NCBI GenBank assembly: GCA_949130485.1
Contig: OX422184.1
Coordinates: 15,350,405 to 15,414,404, forward strand
DNA length: 64,000 nucleotides
DNA from: Agelas oroides
Taxonomy: Eukaryota; Porifera; Demospongiae; Agelasida; Agelasidae
Direction of reading: 5' to 3'
The position numbers and the translations under genes were made by a program. Each line of letters opens with the position of its first letter. Positions within the stretch are counted from its first letter, which is position 1. Under the pieces are notes generated by a model. That model was not told where the DNA came from and made no database searches. It worked only from the letters and a program-made list of their open reading frames with translations. Shown here piece by piece: positions 1-11,800 of this stretch.

Positions 1-309
1 GGATCAGTAGAATGGCGAGACCAGCCTGTTCTTCAAGGGAAATGGGAGATCCCCTCCGATGGGCAAGTGGACAGCTTTCTGCTCATTGCTGATGACGTCG
101 GGCTGGAGGCTGCCGCCATCAGCCTTTGCTGTTATAGTGCAGACGAGGTCTTGCACATGAATAAACAGCAGAAACGGGAAGAAATTGTTGATGCCCTCTC
201 TGAGATAGCGCTAGATATGAGCAGAGATGAGCTTGCTAGCCTAAGTGATCAGGAGCTTACCAATATTGCACAAGCTCTCACTCTTGATGAGGACCGCTAC
301 ACTTTTTAG
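1..309 (+). CDS. 3' end of an unrecognised protein-coding exon
   Basis: Reading frame 1 is open from the first base of the window to a TAG at 307-309, giving 102 residues with no start needed inside the window, so this is probably the 3' end of a gene or terminal exon that enters from the left. The tail is acidic and predicted helical, with a segment reading EEIVDALSEIALDMSRDEL near its centre and TLDEDRYTF at the C-terminus. I do not recognise the family. There is no transmembrane segment or zinc-binding pattern. It could belong to a host gene or to a mobile element, since the sequence directly after it is repetitive. Confidence 0.45.
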   Translation, partial: GSVEWRDQPVLQGKWEIPSDGQVDSFLLIADDVGLEAAAISLCCYSADEVLHMNKQQKREEIVDALSEIALDMSRDELASLSDQELTNIAQALTLDEDRYTF

Positions 310-1372
310 ACCGTAAATTAATATTCAGTAAGCAAACTCGTTCCCTGGGAGCGAGGCCAAGCTCAAGCAGCCTCTTCTTGCACCAGTCTCATATGCAGTT
401 ACATGCGTACATTTCCGCTTAAAGTACACTATAGCAATCTAAATCTTGGCGGTGAGGTGGCTTGGTACGAGGCTAATGCACATTTTCACAGAGACTACTA
501 CAAGCGACGAAAGCTGGGCCTCCTGGGAACGACGACAAAGTCAGTACGTATAATCTTACTGTTTTCCAAATATTGTTGGAAAGAGTCACAGAGACTACTA
601 CAAGCGACGAAAGCTGGGCCTCCTGGGAACGACGACAAAGTCAGTACGTATAATCTTACTGTTTTTCCAATATTGTTGGAAAGATCTGAAAGCTTATACA
701 CTTATAAAAAAGGGCTTTATTTTGCAGTCTAAAGGTGCACACTTAAAAGATTCGCCGCCGCGCATAGCGCGGCAAAATTATTTTACATTTTTTTCCGGTA
801 CAGCATGGCCTCTACACTTCAATTTTGCTTCCTACGCCTATGAAAATGGTATTGGTAAAAGGCACTGGCGGTGGCGTTCAGAACATTGCATGATCTATGA
901 GGGAGTCACTACAACTGCACTTCAAAGAGATCGTGTAACTTGCCCGCTCTTGATAAGGAAGCTAGCCTGACCACCTTACAGTCTACAAGCAGTAAGTAAG
1001 CATTGTAGACAGTGAGGGACACCCATTCCTTTCTGGTCGTCTTGTGCAATTAGCTACTATGACCAAATTAAATAACCACTGTTTGTGTCTGAGATCTTTT
1101 TCTATATGTCTTGTGTACACACCAGCCTCTACTACTAAAATAATCACTATCTCATCAACTTTCTTTCTAGCTATAACCATGTGAGCTATTATCAAAATAA
1201 ACACTATCCATGGTTCTGTTTAAAATCGTTGTAGATAAATGCACTGGAAAGCATTCACTCAGTCACAGTCCAAAACTGTGTAGAGTTGAAGACTTCATCA
1301 AAATCATGGACAGCTCAAAGAAAAGTACAAATCCCATGAGAAAAGCCCAGGAACTGCATGAGGTTGTAATTA
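310..1372. other. non-coding stretch with a 100-bp duplication
   Basis: No convincing exon is visible. Apart from the tandem duplication at 488-684, the sequence is unique AT-rich DNA. Short open frames (403-732, 722-970) have no recognisable domain, and the first of them simply reads across the duplication. Confidence 0.4.
488..684. repeat. 100-bp tandem duplication (two copies)
   Basis: The block starting CACAGAGACTACTACAAGCG near 488 is repeated exactly 100 bases later near 588, with only a few differences in the second half (for example TTTTCCAAATATT against TTTTTCCAATATT). The period is not a multiple of three, so the duplication shifts any reading frame across it. Confidence 0.85.
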
Positions 1373-1373
1373 T

Positions 1374-2294
1374 ACCGTAGTCTCACAAAACAGCGCCCAC
1401 CCTCAAAAGAGTGCCCACCCCTATACTGTTGGCCCAATGGACTGGGTAAAAGTTAACTTGAATGAGTGCCCATTCTGGATCGAGCTTCGTGTGGCCAATT
1501 GGACTGCAGTCGTGGAGTGTTGAGAAGTACAGTGTCAAGCAAAATGCATAATATTTATGGAAGTAATGAAACTTTGCGTTAGTAACAGTTGACCGAAGCC
1601 CGAATGGTCGCTTTGTGTCGTGGCTCAGCTTGCAAAAAGTTAATATGCCACATCTTTTTGAATCAGCAACAATTTATAGCTAGTTCCTGTAACTATGTTT
1701 GGCAGTTTAAGTTATTAAATTATGCTTTAGGACCAATTGGGGTGGAAATTCACCCTAAACCTTATACTTTTTCCCCCTAAATTAACCCCCAAATGGACAT
1801 AAAATATCCAGTATTGTCTCATGCAAGAGCCCATCCCCGAGCAAGGGTACATCCCCCAATTTTGACAGTTCTGTGGCTTGTGAGGTCCTCCGTGTAACCG
1901 CCCACCATGCAAAATTCTTGCGTGGTGACTCGAAAGTTCACAATTTGAGCTCACGTAGACTGTTTTGATGAGTTTCAGGCGCCACTACATCACACGGGTC
2001 GTAGCCTCGTCCACAGCGTTCTTCGCTTGCAGTACGAAATTCGCGTACTGCAAGCGACGAACGCTGCAAAGCCATGGCAACGAGACTTTGGGCTGGTACG
2101 TTTTCTAGCAGATACTACCGCCGCGCTGGGGACGCGAGTCAATTTAGTAGCCCTTGTCAGTTAACTTCGGGTCCGGGGTGGGCGCTTGCACGGACATAGT
2201 TGGACTATTCAAGCACCTCCTCCGGGTAAGGGCCCACCCCGATTTCTCGGGCTTGAGCTGCTAGCGCCCATGGGCGCTTGTACGGGACAATACG
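1374..2294. mobile_element. possible TA-flanked inverted-repeat element (degenerate)
   Basis: The segment begins TACCGTAGTCTC and ends ACAATACGGTA, so its outer 7 bases form an inverted repeat. Inside are several copies of a GTGGGCGCTTGCACGG-like motif (about 2176-2290) that recurs inverted near 42495-42625 and once near 44868. A second small hairpin lies at 2014-2066. The TACCGTA ends resemble those of the better preserved element at 13810-14361. The assignment is tentative because the repeat is short. Confidence 0.35.
2014..2066. repeat. near-perfect 23-bp hairpin
   Basis: Arms at 2014-2036 and 2044-2066 pair with one mismatch around a 7-base loop. The same CGCTTGCAGTAC core appears at 37560-37571 inside a MULE-like miniature element and near 42770. 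Bases just before the hairpin (TAGCCTCG at 2002) match that family's terminus, so this is probably a decayed relative. Confidence 0.7.
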
Positions 2295-2299
2295 GTAGC

Positions 2300-3270
2300 A
2301 ATGAATGAATGAAAGACACAAAAGTGCATGTGCAATATTTTAGCCTTTCCAAGCCTGAGAGGACTTACTGAAGTTTGACACCACAGCTAGATACTTAGGA
2401 TGTACAAGCATTCCGCAAAGTACTTTTTGTTACAAATTCTCTTGTTAAAGATCAGTGCAGTGATTGCAGTCTGGTGCTACATTGTCATCTGTGCATAATC
2501 TCATTGGTTAAAGTGCTGAAGAGGAGAGATACACAATATACAGCCAAACATTTGCCATCACAAAATGGGATGGCTATGCTTATGCTGGATTGTGCACCTA
2601 ACTCTGACTCTGTTTCACTTTTGCCCTAATCAAGCCAGGCTTCCACACTATGTGTAGCTAGACAATTGCTTGACCTCTTCAAGCATGCACATGCTGGGTA
2701 AAAATTCCACGGGACATGCCTCCATGTGTATGACTGCCACTAAGTGGCTTGCTTCATGCATGCTGTTCATAACTTCCCTCCCTATACATCAATCTCCCCC
2801 ACCTCCAAAATAAGTAAAAGTCTGTCACAATTGTGCTTATTCATAGAGTATAATACATCGCTTATAATTGGAAATCAATGAACATTGAAAGAAGAGTATT
2901 CTACGCCTGTTTGTGCAAGAAAGCAGACAAAAGGCCCACCTGGCATTGACCAAGGCTTTTCTACAGGCAGCTGCAAACGCCGCCATGCACTGTCAGCCAG
3001 ATTGTTCATCTATATGTATTGCGGGAACTGCATGCAGTTTATTATGGATCTAGTCAGATTGGTCCAAGTCTCATTTAGCCTGACAATATGGAATAGACAA
3101 AAAGTATCAAAGAAGAGGTTTGTTATTTTCTGAAGTCTCAGAGTAACCTGAGCTCTCATCCCTGTCACCTTCTAACAATGCAGATATGTACCCTGTCCAG
3201 TTCTTCATGTAATGTGTGCCTATAGTTTTAAGTTCATCCAGTCAATATACTTGCACTTGACATAATTACT
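2300..3270. other. intergenic sequence, nothing recognised
   Basis: AT-rich unique sequence. The only longer frame (2885-3133, plus) has no domain, no codon-like pattern and no splice context that I can support. Confidence 0.4.
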
Positions 3271-3680
3271 AGAACTACGCATGCGCATGATGCCTCGCGC
3301 CGCTCCAAGCGCCATGCGCGGATGGGGCGCGCGGCGCAGGTGTCAGGCGTTGCTCGTTTAGTATAGTGGGAGTCCAAAGAACAGTACAAAACAACGGTAA
3401 CGTGAAGAGTGAGCCAAAATACCTGACTTGTGAAGAATCTCCAATACGTGCTTTCTACTTTTGAACTCTTTCTTGTTCTTTTGTCGCTCTCTTGGCTTTC
3501 TACGGTGGGCTGACTTCTTTGCTTTTTTGTTTTTTGGAGTCAGCAGCCGTCGGCTGCGTTCAGCACTCGTTTATGCACTTCGTTCCGCAAATACGTACGT
3601 TGCGAAGGGCCAGTCGCGCTGTTCTCCCCGTCCTCCGTCAGCAAGAAATGTCGTCCTGGCTTCATCATGTAATGTTACGT

Positions 3681-4579
3681 CCGGTGTCACAGCGGATCCA
3701 ATCCCCCCGAAAATCCGATCCGGGCCGGATCAGATATGCTAGCGGTTTCGATCCTACCTCAGCGGATTCAATCCGGGGTATCAACGGGTGCCATAGGGTT
3801 CCTACTGTTGACTTCTCATAGTAAACTATAGTGTATTCTGGCATGCGGACCTGACATAGATACTATATAGGTTACGAGTCTACTTTGTCAGAGTATTCCT
3901 TGACTCAGAGTCTGACTTGACTAACCCTTGACTATAGGGTATAACGAATATCCATGTCAAATGGTCTGAAACAAATACAACAGTTATTATGTCTGTATAG
4001 AGCAATTGTTACAATCCCATTGCTCTTGTTTGATGGTGGTCTTTCAAGTCCTACACACTCCATGTGGTACAAGTCCCAACACTTGTCGATCATCCCTATA
4101 AGAGGGAAGTAACTCTCGTGATGCGGGGCTGTCCGGGTCAGTGGGAATGGCTGCCTTTCCTTCTTCTGAAAGCAACTCTGTATAGTGTAAAATGCCATCC
4201 TTGATGACAAACTTTTTCGCCTTGTTCTGCGTTGCTCGCTTCTGGTTTACACATCCGTTCCTGCTGGACACTTCCCGCAGTGGAGATAGTCATAGATCGT
4301 CTGGTAGTCGATTTCCATGAGTCCCAAAGCTCTGAATAATGTAAAATGTTCTAGAAGTGTTGAGAAATCGTACATCATCCTGACAGCTAGTGATTTTCTT
4401 GACAGAACACTTGCACCAAAGACGGATCGTTTTCGCGGCGAAGGATCGAATCCGCTAGTAAAATTGATCCGGGGGCGGATCGGATCCGCTAGCGAATCCG
4501 ATCCGACGGATTGATTCCGCTAGCGGATCCGATCCGCCCGGATCGGTATAGGCCCGGATCGGATTTCCTGTGACACCGG
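3681..4579. mobile_element. nested inverted-repeat element with CCGGTGTCACAG ends
   Basis: The segment starts CCGGTGTCACAG and ends with its exact complement CTGTGACACCGG. The related copy at 41172-41728 lacks it, which supplies an empty site. Both subterminal regions are filled with short GGATC/GATCC permutations such as CGGATCNGATCCGCTAGCGG, at about 3690-3780 and 4420-4565. The centre is unique sequence with no transposase. Confidence 0.75.
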
Positions 4580-4588
4580 CCAGGGCGT

Positions 4589-4695
4589 GAGCGCAAATTG
4601 ACATTCCGAGCGTGACCTCAAATTGACATTCCTAAGCGATACCGCAAATTGGCATTCCTAAGCAGTACCGCAAATTGACATTCCTAAGCGTGACC
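4589..4695. repeat. 29-bp tandem repeat, four copies
   Basis: The unit CGCAAATTGACATTCCTAAG plus a variable linker (GCGTGACC, GCGATACC or CAGTACC) is repeated four times with a period near 29 bp. The second copy of the host element has three units of the same repeat, inverted, at about 41222-41309, so copy number differs between element copies. Confidence 0.8.
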
Positions 4696-4963
4696 GACAC
4701 GTACGTACGCACGTACATTGCGAGAATAGATCCCTCATTCAGAGCCTCGCGCTAATGCACTCGGCAATAAAAACCTACATGGAAAACTGGAATCAGCTTA
4801 TCATAGTCAAGTGTACAAAATTGAATGATCACTAGAGGCTAAGTAAAGACTGCATGCACACCACACCTTTGTCTCTGGTAAAGAAATAGCTACCCAAATA
4901 TAAACTCAAGGACTCCTTTAAAGAAATGTGTGAAGCGCTTACAAAGTTCCTCTCTTTCCAACT

Positions 4964-5889
4964 CTATTTCTTCATTAGTTTTTTCATCAGTACACTTCTG
5001 GCAGCAGCATGAGTCACACAAGTGGCAGCAGACTGAGACAAGGAGGTCACCATATTCATTTACACCACTTGGTTCTTCTCAGATTGCCTCCCATTTCTTA
5101 AATAACAAAAAGACATTGCAATAGGTAACTACAGCTGCGATCTCTCTACATACACCTGTGTAAACATACTTTGAATTTGTCCGAGTACAACTGCAAATCA
5201 AGGCAATCTTTCCCTCTTTCTCGTTCTCCCATGCAGAAGTATCCCTCCTTAGTAATCTTCCAAGATGTGAAGTACAAATGTAAGTACCGTGGATTGGGAA
5301 ATTTTCACTTTATAAATAATTCACGTAGAAAAAAAAAAAACGTGTATGGTGTTAAATTTTGATTTACTCGCACGAGATCAACTTTTATGAGATCAACTCC
5401 CACGTGATCTACTCTCACAAGATCAACTTTTTATGAAATAAACTGCTATGAGATCATCTGCTTATTCATTGATCATCGCTGAGTAATTTTTTGTTGTTGT
5501 TGCGTGTTAAATTTTCAAGGTTGGTCTCGACCATGAAATCATTTTAACATTCCAAATCAAACGGTATAGTTCATTACTATTGTACTACCTATGTATCAGA
5601 TATTGGTTTGTAACTTACCTCAAAGTGAACCCCTCTTGACATTAACTGATTCTCAAGCTGCATGAACATCAAATTACAGAAATGCTTGATTGATTCAGTA
5701 TTTTGTTAATACCACCTTTGTGACTTACTTTCCGACTCTTAAAGTCAATTCTTCTCCACATCCTAATACAGTAAGGTATGTATTTCCACCATTCTGCTGG
5801 AGGTTGTTCATCCTGCTTTTTCACTTCTTCACACGATAAAACAATATTCATGGAGTCATAGTAGGCGTTAACAATAGATGGTTTAGGTT
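4964..5889 (-). CDS. TPCN1: TPC exons: C-terminal cytosolic tail
   Basis: Four small exons continue in phase from the microexon at 9903: 5889-5729 (PKPSIVNAYYDSMN, then WWKYIPYCIRMWRRIDFKSR), 5657-5619 (LENQLMSRGVHFE), 5256-5170 (ITKEGYFCMGERERGKDCLD ending LQLYSDKFK) and 5032-4964. KDCLDLQLYSDKF resembles the SDLSLKMYQEEI segment near the TPC1 C-terminus. In phase 0 the last exon adds 22 residues ending KKLMKK and a TAG at 4966-4964. Another frame stays open to 4890 and encodes a cysteine cluster (CHLCDSCCCQKC), but it does not fit the upstream phase. That these exons belong to this gene rests on phase agreement and the weak tail match. Confidence 0.62.
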
Positions 5890-8800
5890 CTGTGGATAAA
5901 TTTGGAAAGACTGTGATGTATGCAAATTAAGGTGCTGTTGAAAATCCACCGTAGCTATACTATCTGTACTCATCATTGTGAGGCGAGCCTGACTAAGCAG
6001 CACACTGCTGACTTAATATTTTGTCATGGCACACAAACCATGCATAACAGTAGGATTTGTTACTGTCTGCTGTTACATGAGCATTCTAAGCCATGCATAC
6101 TTGATAAGGGCAGCTACTGTGGCTACCCAAGCATGGACTAAGCTTCACGCAAACAAAAATACATGGAGGTGAATCTCTGGTGTTAATTGGCCCTTAACTG
6201 AAGCGACCTCAACCACTGTGCATAATTTGTGCCATCTGTGAGCAGCCTAGCTACCATTATCTGTCAGTGTCATGGTCTGTAGAAGTAAGTTGCCATGCGT
6301 GGTTCAACTTGAGTTGTCTTCAATCTGGGTTGTTGAACTGCACTCTGGCAGTAGCGCTTCATTGCCTTCACCAACTGAACTCAAGTGTTTAAATGCGCTC
6401 ATTTAAAATTTACGGGGAATATGGCCACAAACAAGCAAGCAAGTATATAAGTGAAAATATGTACTATGTTAGGAGTTTGCTTTAACCAGTATATATGGCT
6501 AATGTAAATTTGGTAACTTGACCCCTTAGCTACCTATTGACTGTGGTTTGTGAAATGATAGAAGTGTAAATGCAATAGGGTGTAATTAATTCTTTAACTG
6601 CACACTTGGACTTGATACTAATTTAATAAAGTATTTAGTGCAATGAATAAGAAGGGCTACTTTATGCCATGGTTTGACTAGAAACTTTGTGATACAATAC
6701 AAAAAGATAGGCCTAGTCTTTAATTAATTAAATTGATAGGCAGGATTCAGTATCCAGCCAGTGCGGCTTCATGTTTTGCTACATATTTGCCCATTAGGGT
6801 CATTCCATGTCAAATCAACACAAAAAAATCCTTACCCTCACCGATTTGAACGAAACTTGGTTTTTACACAGTGTCTGTTGAGATATTAACCCACAGTGAA
6901 TTTCAGCATTCTGCAATGTATGGCTTCAGAGTTAGAACCAGACGAAAAATTGATTTTTCGGAAATTTTTAGCTTACCTATTGTTACTAAATCAACCATAA
7001 CTTTGAGTGAGATTAACTTTATGATCTACAATTTACACCACTTGTAGCTCATAAAATTTCCTTTCGTTTGATATAATTAACAACTATACCCCATAAAGTT
7101 CAGGTCAAAGGTCATTATTAGTGCACTTTGACCTTTGCTATCTCAAAAACGAATATTTTAATTCTGATTAATTTTTTTCCAAATGTTGTTTGGGTCCTTC
7201 TCTCCAAGTGGTATTAAAATGGTTTTGGGACTGACATGGGATTGGGAGATATGTGACAGAATGTAATGGCAGTTAGGGGAGATGTATTGTAAAGCATTCC
7301 TATACTTACCTGATGGTGGTTCATTTTGATTGGTATGGTGGTGGATACCTTTGCAAACATGACACGACAAAATATCCATGATTCCATGGTTGGTATGTAA
7401 TGTCCAAGTAGTGGTTGCCATGGTTACTAGGTCAGTTGTCTCTAGTGAGCAGTTCAGTGCTGTTCAACATGTGGAAATGATGAGCATTCTTTTTTTTTGT
7501 TACAACATGCTCAGGCTCTCCCCACAATGTTTGCAAGTAATGCAATAGGGCTGGAAATTTTGAGAGGATAAAATTTAGCTGATTGATAGCTACGGTGATT
7601 TTAAATAAGATTCAGCTTGGTGGATTTGGAGGTAGCTTACTGAGTGATAATGTCATGAACCTTAGGAAAATTGCAATACTGATAGAAAGCTATATCAGAA
7701 GGCAAGCTATATCAGAAGCTATATCAGAAGCTATATCAGAAGGCAAGCACGAACACCGAGTCTGAGTTGAAACTTGCACCGAGTGTGAGTTAAAGCTTGG
7801 CAAAGTATGTAGCACCTGCATGGAAATGGTGCCTGCACTAGCTTCGATGTGAAGTTAATTCTTCTCACATTACTAGAAAGGCTGGCTGTTTGCTTGCTGT
7901 TTATGCTTGAATTCTTTGAGAAGTGGACTTTGTTGTCAACAGCAACCACTCTTGTGAAGTAAGTGCACATGTTCCCACAAGTCTTTCATCATAACTATGT
8001 AGTATACAAAAATGTGATACAGAGGGGGAAGGTCTGGAAGATCTGACCACATGCATGGCAGCAGGTAGACAGAGGGTAGACACACAGTTGGGGAGGAGGG
8101 GGCAGGGAGAGCGGGGGTGAGGATCTCAAGGCCCTTTCCTCTAATGTTCATTGGAAGCTGGAGCATTTGCAAAGCAGGATGAATACTGCTTACCGCTAGG
8201 CATGAAATATTATGGTCAGGCACTACCCTGTGCGTGTTTACCCTCTATCCACCTGATTTCAAAGCACATGACTAACCCTTCGTAATTGTGTATTGCAAGC
8301 AAATAGAAACTTAAGGCAACACAGGCCTGGTATCAAGACTACACCACCACATACACCCATGAAATTGTGACCAATTGAATCACGATGAAATATAAAATTG
8401 ATTTTGTTGGTTTGGTCACACACCTGACATGGTGTTTGAGACATGTCTGGTGTTAGATTATTCCCTGTTCACCTTTCTCCACACAACACTAAACTGCTCA
8501 CTAGAGGAGATAACTGACCTAGTAACCATGGCAACCACCAATTGGACATCACATATCAACCATGGAGTCATGGATATTTTGTCGTGTCATGTTTGCAAAG
8601 GTATCCACCACCATACCAATCAAAATGAACCACCATCAGGTAAGTATAGGAATGCTTTACAATACATCTCCCCTAACTGCCATTACATTCTGTCACATAT
8701 CTCCCAATCCCATGTCAGTCCCAAAACCATTTTAATACCACTTGGAGAGAAGGACCCAAACAACATTTGGAAAAAAATTAATCAGAATTAAAATTTTCGT

Positions 8801-11800
8801 TTTTGAGATAGCAAAGGTCAAAGTGCACTAATGACGACCTTTGACCCAAACTTTATGGGATATAGTTGTTAATTATATCAAACGAAAGGAATTTTATGAG
8901 CTACAAGTGGTTTAAATTGTAGATCATAAAGTTAATCTCACTCAAAGTTATGGTTGATTTAGTAACAATAGGTAAGCTGAAAATTTCCGAAAAATCAATT
9001 TTTCGTCTGGTTCTAACTCTGAAGCCATACATTGCAGAACGCTGAAATTCACTGTGGGTTAATATCTCAACAGACACTGTGTAAGAACCAAGTTTCGTTC
9101 AAATCGGTGAGGGTAAGGATTTTTTTTGTGTTGATTTGACATGGAATGACCCCATATCATGATAGTGAACTGACATGCAAATGAAAATCCCAAGGGCTAT
9201 CCAAAAATGCTAGTAAATGGGTGTCTCTAATCACTGGACTGGATAATAGAAAGGAACAGGAAATATGGAATGGAGCAGCGAATGTACACAGTTACAGCTA
9301 ACTCGTGTAACTGGCACTGCTACATCTAGGTTGAATTACGTACTGTGTCTGAAGGGCTCTTATCTCACTTCAGAAGCTTTATGAGCTTGTCATCAGGTGC
9401 TTAGTTATAGTAGTTGCAAAATTCTCACCGAAAAGCAAGAGTCTGACTTTGAAGGACTATTGTCATTGTGGACAAAAACGCAATGGAAGAAATTAGTGCT
9501 CAGTCCTCGGTCTCTTCGCTTCAATCCTCGTTTGTACACCTCATGCAATCTCTTTGGTCACTCCCAGATCCAACAATCTTAGTAACAGCCTTTCTTGAGA
9601 GTAGTATGTGGGCCCCCCATACATTGTACTGTAGGGAGGCCCAATCCGCATCTAGGATGGAGCCAGGGGAACTTCAATTCAGGGAGACCCCATTTTCTTA
9701 CTGTGGCATCATGACACCAGACAAGGAAGTAAGCTTATGCCGGTAACACTCATTAATAAACCTTTGTGGTGAGATAAGAGCCTTAGAGACACAGTAGGTA
9801 GTTCAGTTACACGTCCAGTCGAGCAACTAGAGACACCCCTAGTAAACCCTTTGCTATGGATACAATACTGATCTTGCTTGCTTCCTAAGCTGTTACTCTT
9901 ACCTTTGTTTGCAGGTCCACCTAATAGGATACAAATTTACAGTATGAGAAAATTGTAATGATAATTCAATAACATGATGTTTCTTACCCAATTCACTGTT
10001 CATATGATTGCAACAACAGCTGTTCTTGTTAGTCCTGGACTTCCTTGACAGCAGTTTATTAATCTTTCTTGCATTTGCAAATGCATCTAAAATGAATGCC
10101 ACACTCACTTGCAGGACCACCTAACAGATTAAAGATACCGCTGAGAGTGTAATACAATGGTGGACATTGGAAACAAACATCTCATTCATTAGTGAGTTTT
10201 AGTCTACTAGTTTACATACCAGTGTGATGATGTAGAATGACATAAAGTAGAGCCGAGTTAGCCAGGCATGATGAACTGAAGTTTGTTGCTGAACTTCAGC
10301 TGCAAAGCCCTCCTAGAGAAATAATTTTCAAATGCGGTGAGTATAGCAACTGACACTCTAGGGTATAGCTAACACCTACCATTACTATATACCAGTTGTT
10401 AACCACCATCAGCACAAATAATGTAACTGTGTATAGTAGTGCACGATATGGTGATACTTACCGATATCGACGGTATGCGCGTGTGGCGATACCATTATTC
10501 GACCGGGTCGATTTTATCGAGCCGTATTACTAATGCACGTGGCCGCCCTTGAGCATGGCAATGAGCGACAAGCCTGTGTCTATCGAGCCAGCTAATGCCG
10601 GTGAAGACGAAACCGAACCCGAAATCGAACTAGTTGGTAAGCGAAAAACCATCGCTCCTGTTTGGAAGCATTTTGGATTCGAAGCGGACGAGAAAGGCAA
10701 GCCACGATCGCCTGACCGTCCAAAGTGCCGCGTGTGTCAACAAGAAGTGGCAGCCAAGGATGGAAACACTTCCAATCTCTACAGCTATCGGCATCCTGAT
10801 CTGTACTTGCAGGCAGTGGCGTAGCCAGGTCATTGGTATTGGCCGGGCACCTGCTGTACGCTTAGCTGTAGCCTGGAGTCTAACAACACTAGCGCTCGCG
10901 CGCTTCGCGTGAGATCGCGTGACATGAGCGGGACGAACATGGTGCTTTGGCCGGGCACGTGCCCGGCCAGGGGTTCACTAAGTTCACCCAACTCCATGTG
11001 GTGACGTCATAAACTGTAATGTGCGCATTGCGCGCGCAGAGCGCCATGGAACTGGATCCAGACATGTAGCACATTAGTCTCGCAAGCCACACCTCTCTGC
11101 AGATCCTCGAGTCGAGTTTGAGTTGCTGGAGGGCATGCAGCAACAAAACACCAGTTGAACAAGACATCAGGTAGTCTGTATTGTATTCAAAGAGATTGTG
11201 CAACTTAATTTTATAGCAAGAAAATTATGTAGCTAATACTGGACTCGTGTAAAAAAACCCAACAGGTTCAGTCAGTATTTTAATATTGAGTACTGTGATC
11301 ATGTTCGTCCCTAGCTTGTGATCTAACCTGTTACCTACTAAAACTAAGACTTTCCTACTAAGACCATGGGGTAGTCACATGCCGTGTGTTCAAGCGTTTG
11401 CGACTGGGATCAAGGTTTTTGATTGGCAAAAAGTGTGCTTAATTGCTTGATCGTTCCCTTCTGTGTTCTTGATCCATTGATTTGAGCAGTTCAGAGGTCA
11501 CCTTGATCAGCCCCCAAAAAGGGCTTTGATCACTTGATTCAATTTTGATCCCGGTCGCAAATGCTTCTACATGGGACATATAAGTGACTACCCCTTGTAA
11601 GACTAAGGTCCCAGTTAGACAGGATTCCTCATGTTTTTGCAGGTTGCTATGACAAAGTGTAGCCTCCTTCCCAGACTCTCAGTGTATCCTCACTTGATTT
11701 ATTGCAAGCTTATTAGTGGAGCCCGGAAATGAGTTAGGCCATGTAGTCATGTACCCATCGTTGGTTGCTTGCTGTTTCCAGAGCAGAAACTGCAAGCAGC

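Larger units (their letters stand above)
3271..4768. mobile_element. repeat element copy A with a nested insertion
   Basis: This copy starts with a GC-rich end (ACGCATGCGCATGATGCCTC) and finishes at GAGCCTCGCGCTAATGCACT followed by CGGCAATAA. The same sequence recurs inverted and shorter at 41172-41728. Without the 899-bp nested insertion at 3681-4579 it would be about 600 bp, matching the second copy. It contains a tandem array of a 29-bp unit at 4589-4695. No transposase is visible, so the class is unknown. Confidence 0.7.

Noticed and set aside
403-732. 109-codon plus-strand frame
   Set aside because: It reads through the 100-bp tandem duplication in two different frames and has no domain.
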